From contig WTHU01000151.1 in assembly GCA_011523005.1 (NCBI GenBank), positions 1 through 45,741 of the forward strand: DNA of 45,741 nucleotides. The letters are read 5' to 3'. The notes beneath the pieces were generated by a model. That model saw only the letters and a list, made by a program, of their open reading frames with translations. It had not been told where the DNA came from and searched no databases. The position numbers were made by a program, and so were the translations under genes. Below are positions 42,188 through 45,741 of the stretch, piece after piece (positions within the stretch are counted from its first letter, which is position 1; each line of letters starts with the position of its first letter). This stretch comes from Acidimicrobiales bacterium (GTDB taxonomy: Bacteria; Actinomycetota; Acidimicrobiia; Acidimicrobiales; UBA8592).

Positions 42188-42586
42188 TCAAGAAACATCC
42201 ACTCGCTCCATGAAACGGTTTCTAAACACAATTACGCGTGTGATCTGCCCCATAGCAATCTGTAACGGTTCCGCATCATCACTTATCTCAAATGCGCTCA
42301 CTTGAAAAGTGAGTCTTCGGCCATCGACTCTCGTTAACAAGGCACTGACTCTCACCGTTGCACCAAGTCCTGTCGGATTCACATGATCAACCCTAACGCG
42401 CATACCAACAGTTGTTTCCTCTTCAGAGATGTAGTCAGCGACTGCAGACATTGTTTGTGCCTCACACCATGCGATAACTCTTGGGGTCGCTAAAACATCA
42501 ACGTCACCAGATGCCAATGAGGTCGCTAAATCATCTTCTTTCACTGTGTAGTCAGCCGCTGCAGGAATAGGTGGTTCCAATGCCAT
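42188..42586 (-). CDS. FlK-like hot-dog acyl-CoA thioesterase
   Basis: 132 residues, one hot-dog domain. The pattern VLATPRVIAWCEAQTMSAV, then GMRVRVDHVNPTGLGATVRV and VDGRRLTFQVSAFE is that of the FlK family. The Thr (ATP), Glu (CEAQ) and His (DHVNPT) correspond to the catalytic triad described for fluoroacetyl-CoA thioesterase. Most homologues outside fluoroacetate producers hydrolyse unknown acyl-CoAs. A TATGGT box ends exactly 6 nt before the ATG on the minus strand, so a leaderless mRNA is likely. It is divergent from tldD over 75 bp. Confidence 0.87.
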   Translation of the reverse strand: MALEPPIPAAADYTVKEDDLATSLASGDVDVLATPRVIAWCEAQTMSAVADYISEEETTVGMRVRVDHVNPTGLGATVRVSALLTRVDGRRLTFQVSAFEISDDAEPLQIAMGQITRVIVFRNRFMERVDVS

Positions 42587-42592
42587 ACATGT

Positions 42593-42598
42593 ACCATA
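42593..42598 (-). promoter_or_regulatory. -10 box TATGGT, leaderless promoter of thioesterase gene
   Basis: On the minus strand TATGGT is followed by ACATGT (6 nt) and then ATG 42586. No SD sequence. Confidence 0.6.
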
Positions 42599-42649
42599 CG
42601 CAAATAGAGCCGTTCATTGTCGGATAGGGGCAATGACTTATGAAACAAG

Positions 42650-42655
42650 TAATCT
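42650..42655 (+). promoter_or_regulatory. -10 box TAATCT, leaderless promoter of tldD
   Basis: TAATCT is followed by ATAAGT (6 nt) and then ATG 42662. It is the divergent partner of the thioesterase promoter in the 75-bp intergenic region. Confidence 0.62.
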
Positions 42656-42661
42656 ATAAGT

Positions 42662-44065
42662 ATGGAAAAAGAGATGATAGACAAAGAATTAATTGAGAAT
42701 GCAATAGCCGAAGCGTTAAAGACTGGCGGTGATTTCGCTGAAATCTTTGTTGAAGATAAGCGTTCTTCGTCGGCATATTTTGATGACGGAAAAGTAGAAG
42801 AATTAACATCAGGAAGAGATCGCGGTGCAGGAATACGAGTCGTTGTAGGCGAGACAACAGGTTTTGCTCATACAGCTGATCTAAGTACGCAAGGGCTCTT
42901 AGAAGCTGCTAGATCAGCCGCAGCCGCAGCGCGTAGTAACGGAGGCGCCAGTTCGGCTAGCAACTTAACAGCCTCCAGTAACCCATCTCCAAATCCTGTC
43001 CTTGTCCTTCCTGAAACAGTCGAAAAAATAAAAAAAGTGGAATTGTTAAAAAGGGCTGACGAAGTAGCTCGCAGCCAAAGCAAATCAATAACTCAAGTAT
43101 CTGCAAGATATGGAGACTCACGGCGCCGTATTCTCGTGGCAAACAGCGACGGAGTGTACGCCTCAGACGATCAGGTCAGGACTCTATTCTCAGTTGCATG
43201 TGTCGCTACAGGTGATGCTGGGATGCAGACAGGAAGAGAATCTACAGGGAGACCTATTGGGTTTGAATTATTTGATGAATATGACGTTGAGGAATTAGCA
43301 GAAACAGCAGCACAAAGGGCATTAACCAAATTAAACGCGAGACCCGCACCCAGCGGAGCAATGCCAGTAGTCATCGGTTGTGGCGGCGGCGGAGTTCTCT
43401 TCCATGAAGCATGCGGTCACGGATTAGAAGCTGACCTAGTTAAAAAACAGGCATCAGTATTCGCTGAGCGAACCGGTGAACAAGTAGCAAGCGAACTGGT
43501 GACACTAATTGACGATGGAACTATGGCTAAAGAATGGGGAGCTTTCGCAATAGACGATGAAGGTCACCCAGCTCAAAAGAACACTTTAATTCAAGATGGA
43601 ATATTAATGGACTACATGTGGGATGGATTGCGGTCACGATCCCAAGGGCGAAAGAGCAGTGGAAATGGGAGACGACAAAGTTACATGGTGCTACCGATGG
43701 TTCGCATGACCAACACATACATTGCGAACGGAAAAACTGACCCGGCAGACATTATCGCCGATACCAAGCAAGGAGTCTACGTAGCTCACCTTGGAGGGGG
43801 ACAAGTTAACACAGCGACTGGCGATTTTGTATTTGGAATGACCGAAGCCTACTTAATTGAAGATGGGAAAGTTACTGCACCAATACGCGAAGGAAATTTA
43901 ATAGGTAACGGCCCAGAAGTCCTCAATCAAATAGATGCCCTAGGGAACGATTTCGCAATGGGATCTCCGGGCACTTGTGGCAAAGACGGTCAAGGAGTAC
44001 CAGTCGGAGATGGGACACCGACCTTACGAGTCCAAAGTTTGACCGTCGGTGGGACTGCGGCATAG
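42662..44065 (+). CDS. tldD: TldD metalloprotease subunit
   Basis: 467 residues, full length. The TldD metal site is visible as LFHEACGHGLEADLVKK (near residue 248), an HExxxH motif carried only by the TldD subunit. N-terminal motifs (AEIFVEDKRSS, GAGIRVVVGETTGFAHT) and the C-terminal GSPGTCGKDGQGVPVGDGTP are typical. TldD pairs with TldE to form a zinc-dependent protease that degrades unfolded peptides and trims ribosomally made peptide precursors. It starts after a TAATCT box and is followed directly by tldE, consistent with the obligate heterodimer. Confidence 0.95.
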   Translation: MEKEMIDKELIENAIAEALKTGGDFAEIFVEDKRSSSAYFDDGKVEELTSGRDRGAGIRVVVGETTGFAHTADLSTQGLLEAARSAAAAARSNGGASSASNLTASSNPSPNPVLVLPETVEKIKKVELLKRADEVARSQSKSITQVSARYGDSRRRILVANSDGVYASDDQVRTLFSVACVATGDAGMQTGRESTGRPIGFELFDEYDVEELAETAAQRALTKLNARPAPSGAMPVVIGCGGGGVLFHEACGHGLEADLVKKQASVFAERTGEQVASELVTLIDDGTMAKEWGAFAIDDEGHPAQKNTLIQDGILMDYMWDGLRSRSQGRKSSGNGRRQSYMVLPMVRMTNTYIANGKTDPADIIADTKQGVYVAHLGGGQVNTATGDFVFGMTEAYLIEDGKVTAPIREGNLIGNGPEVLNQIDALGNDFAMGSPGTCGKDGQGVPVGDGTPTLRVQSLTVGGTAA

Positions 44066-44069
44066 AAGC

Positions 44070-45413
44070 ATGGAAGAAAAGTTACTTGCCATAGCAGATG
44101 AGGTTATTGCTCTCAGCGCTTCCAACGAACAAATAGAAGTCATCGCTGTTCACGATCAAGAGACGGACATTAGGGTTTACAAAGGAGAATTAGAGTCATT
44201 TACTGCTTCAGAATCCCAAGGAGTCGGTATAAGAGTCGTGCAAGATGGACGTCAGGGAATGGCTTATGCTGGTTCTCTTGATATGGAAATCCTCAAGGAA
44301 ACCCTTTCTGAAGCAAGAGACAATGCAACATTCGGGACCTTTGATGAGATGCTTCAAATCGCTGAACCAGACAACGTCGAGCCAATTTCGCTAGATCTTT
44401 ACAACCCAGCACTGAAAGAATTTGCGACTGAAGACAAAATCGCCCTCGCTAAGGAATTAGAAGAATACATAATGAAATCGGATGAGCGGATAGTGGGCGT
44501 GGAATCATCAGAATATGTCGACTCCATTTCAGCAAGCGCAATAGTCACATCAAGTGGTATCAGGCGATCAAGTTACGATGGCGGATGTTACATTGCCGGC
44601 TCATCACTTGCATCTGATGGGAAAGACATGCAGACCGGTTTTGGTTATTCCGTCGGTCGCGATCCCGCGAAACTTGAAATTGAAAAAGCTGGGTCACTAG
44701 CCTCTGAACGCGCGACCCGTATGCTGGGTGCTCAAAAAGCTTCATCAGGGCGCAAAACAGTGGTTCTTGACCCCTATGTAACTGCACAGTTCCTCGGAAT
44801 AATCGGTTCCACGTTTAGTGGAGAATCCCTTCTAAAAGGGCGCTCACTTTTTGCTGATAGGGAAAATGAAAAGATAGCAGCAGAAATCCTTACTTTAATC
44901 GATGACCCAACAGACCCTGACGCTTTCACTGCGACAGAAGTTGATGGAGAGGGCCTTGCTAGCAGACGGAATGTCCTTATAGAACAAGGTGTCCTCAACA
45001 CGTTCTTACATAACTCATACACCGCAAGGTCAATGGGTACCCAATCGACTGGATCAGCCGTTCGTAGCTATAACTCATCACCCGGAGTCGGAGCGCGAGC
45101 ACTATCTCTTGTCCCTGGAACTAAATCGCAACAAGAGTTAATCGGCGAGATTGATGATGGAATTTTGATACAGGGAGTCTCCGGTCTTCACTCAGGAGTT
45201 AATCCAGTCAGCGGAGATTTCTCTGCAGGAGCCGAAGGGCTATTGATCAAAAAGGGGCAATTGTCTGAACCGGTTAGGGAGATAACCATCGCTTCGACTC
45301 TTCAACGAATGCTTCTAGAGGTGCTTGATATAGGTAACGACCTTGAACGGCTACCCATGAGGGCATCTGGAGTTAGCCTTGTGGTATCTGACGTCACAGT
45401 TTCTGGTGTCTGA
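44070..45413 (+). CDS. tldE: TldE/PmbA protease subunit
   Basis: 448 residues from ATG 44070, 4 nt after the tldD stop; a GTG at 44049 would overlap tldD by 17 nt but adds an unconserved N-terminus. It shows the family fold (IRVYKGELESFTASESQGVG, IRVVQDGRQGMAYAGS, GLHSGVNPVSGDFSAGAEG) without the HExxxH motif, as expected for the non-catalytic PmbA partner. It forms the TldD-TldE complex in the cytosol. No recognisable RiPP precursor or modification gene is adjacent, so a general peptide-degrading role is the default. Confidence 0.94.
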   Translation: MEEKLLAIADEVIALSASNEQIEVIAVHDQETDIRVYKGELESFTASESQGVGIRVVQDGRQGMAYAGSLDMEILKETLSEARDNATFGTFDEMLQIAEPDNVEPISLDLYNPALKEFATEDKIALAKELEEYIMKSDERIVGVESSEYVDSISASAIVTSSGIRRSSYDGGCYIAGSSLASDGKDMQTGFGYSVGRDPAKLEIEKAGSLASERATRMLGAQKASSGRKTVVLDPYVTAQFLGIIGSTFSGESLLKGRSLFADRENEKIAAEILTLIDDPTDPDAFTATEVDGEGLASRRNVLIEQGVLNTFLHNSYTARSMGTQSTGSAVRSYNSSPGVGARALSLVPGTKSQQELIGEIDDGILIQGVSGLHSGVNPVSGDFSAGAEGLLIKKGQLSEPVREITIASTLQRMLLEVLDIGNDLERLPMRASGVSLVVSDVTVSGV

Positions 45414-45461
45414 TAACACATAACTAACTAACCCATCTAGGATCCTAAGATAAGGAGACTG

Positions 45462-45741
45462 ATGGAGTCGGCACCCTCAAAGCAGAAAAGCATTAGAAGA
45501 GTAATCACACTAGCGTTCGTAGCTATTGGGTTATCATTCTTGATCGCTGACCCAGCACTAGGGTTAGAAAGAGTATTGCCTGAAGAATCACTATCAATTT
45601 GGAAAGCCGCCATTTTCGGAATTGTTGAAGGTCTAACTGAATTTCTGCCGATCAGTTCAACAGGGCACCTACTCGCAACGAAGGAAATCCTAAACGTAGG
45701 AGAAACCGAACTTTCCGAAAAAGCCATAGATAGTTACATCA
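45462..45741 (+). CDS. uppP: Undecaprenyl-diphosphate phosphatase UppP/BacA, 3' end cut by window edge
   Basis: The first 93 codons are present. After an N-terminal membrane segment ([16 protein letters not shown]) comes the diagnostic [19 protein letters not shown], containing the (E/Q)xxxE-type glutamates and the PISSTGHL motif of the BacA/UppP family. The enzyme recycles undecaprenyl pyrophosphate to the monophosphate at the outer membrane face for peptidoglycan and glycan assembly. An extra membrane segment of about 35 residues precedes the usual start of the family, which is somewhat long. A strong AAGGAG site lies about 6 nt before ATG 45462. Confidence 0.93.
   Translation, partial: MESAPSKQKSIRRVITLAFVAIGLSFLIADPALGLERVLPEESLSIWKAAIFGIVEGLTEFLPISSTGHLLATKEILNVGETELSEKAIDSYI

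Noticed and set aside
1-45741. tRNA, rRNA, IS element, prophage or CRISPR features
   Set aside because: No tRNA-like cloverleaf, transposase, integrase, phage structural gene or regularly spaced repeat was recognised on either strand.

Overview
The window reads as a chromosomal segment of a compact, moderate-GC actinobacterium, most plausibly a streamlined marine lineage such as an Acidimicrobiia relative. This placement is an inference. It rests on a methionine aminopeptidase with the actinobacterial proline-rich N-terminal extension, a ferrochelatase with the four-cysteine iron-sulfur pattern, type IIA topoisomerase subunits of the ParC/ParE-like actinobacterial kind, many TAnnnT boxes 6-8 nt before start codons (leaderless mRNAs), and an acyl-CoA-rich gene set (crotonase, double CaiB/BaiF CoA-transferase, MaoC hydratase, AcuI, PhyH dioxygenase). 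Genes are packed tightly: no gap exceeds 300 bp, and six convergent gene pairs meet with between 27 bp of overlap and 8 bp of spacing. I saw no tRNA, rRNA, IS element, prophage or CRISPR array.

Layout. 1-2150 (minus): a truncated unknown protein, a crotonase-fold enzyme and an L,D-transpeptidase. 2422-7737 (plus): one giant secreted modular protein. 7740-12166 (minus): double CoA-transferase, AcuI-like reductase and a CDF metal transporter. 12216-15198 (plus): MaoC hydratase, MetAP, histidine phosphatase and PhyH dioxygenase. 15195-20215: SDR, HtpX protease, nucleoside hydrolase, MutM, a RecB-like nuclease and a small membrane protein. 20216-24710 (minus): parC then parE (gyrA/gyrB-type). 24862-28773 (minus): a coupled operon nei - cpfC - GT2 - UGM-like flavoprotein. 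28932-32842 (plus): two polytopic GT-C-like membrane proteins, the second Agl23-like. 32816-37507 (minus): a very large fusion of a GT-C/PMT-like half and a DUF2298 (YYY) half. 37640-38266: NfuA. 38275-42048 (minus): AglD-like flippase/LPG-synthase-like protein, PAP2 phosphatase and DXS. 42188-42586: FlK-like thioesterase. 42662-45413 (plus): tldD-tldE. 45462-end: 5' part of uppP.

How they fit together. The 24.9-42 kb interval holds a candidate polyprenol-linked glycosylation set: isoprenoid precursor synthesis (dxs), a DPM1-like GT2, a UDP-galactopyranose-mutase-like flavoprotein, three GT-C-like giants (Agl23 and YYY families), an AglD-like integral membrane protein, a PAP2 phosphatase and, further on, uppP. 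The giant secreted beta-rich protein at 2.4-7.7 kb is a possible but unproven acceptor. This glycosylation set is the most interesting system in the window. The leaderless-promoter pattern and the terminator-free convergent junctions are the most interesting architecture.
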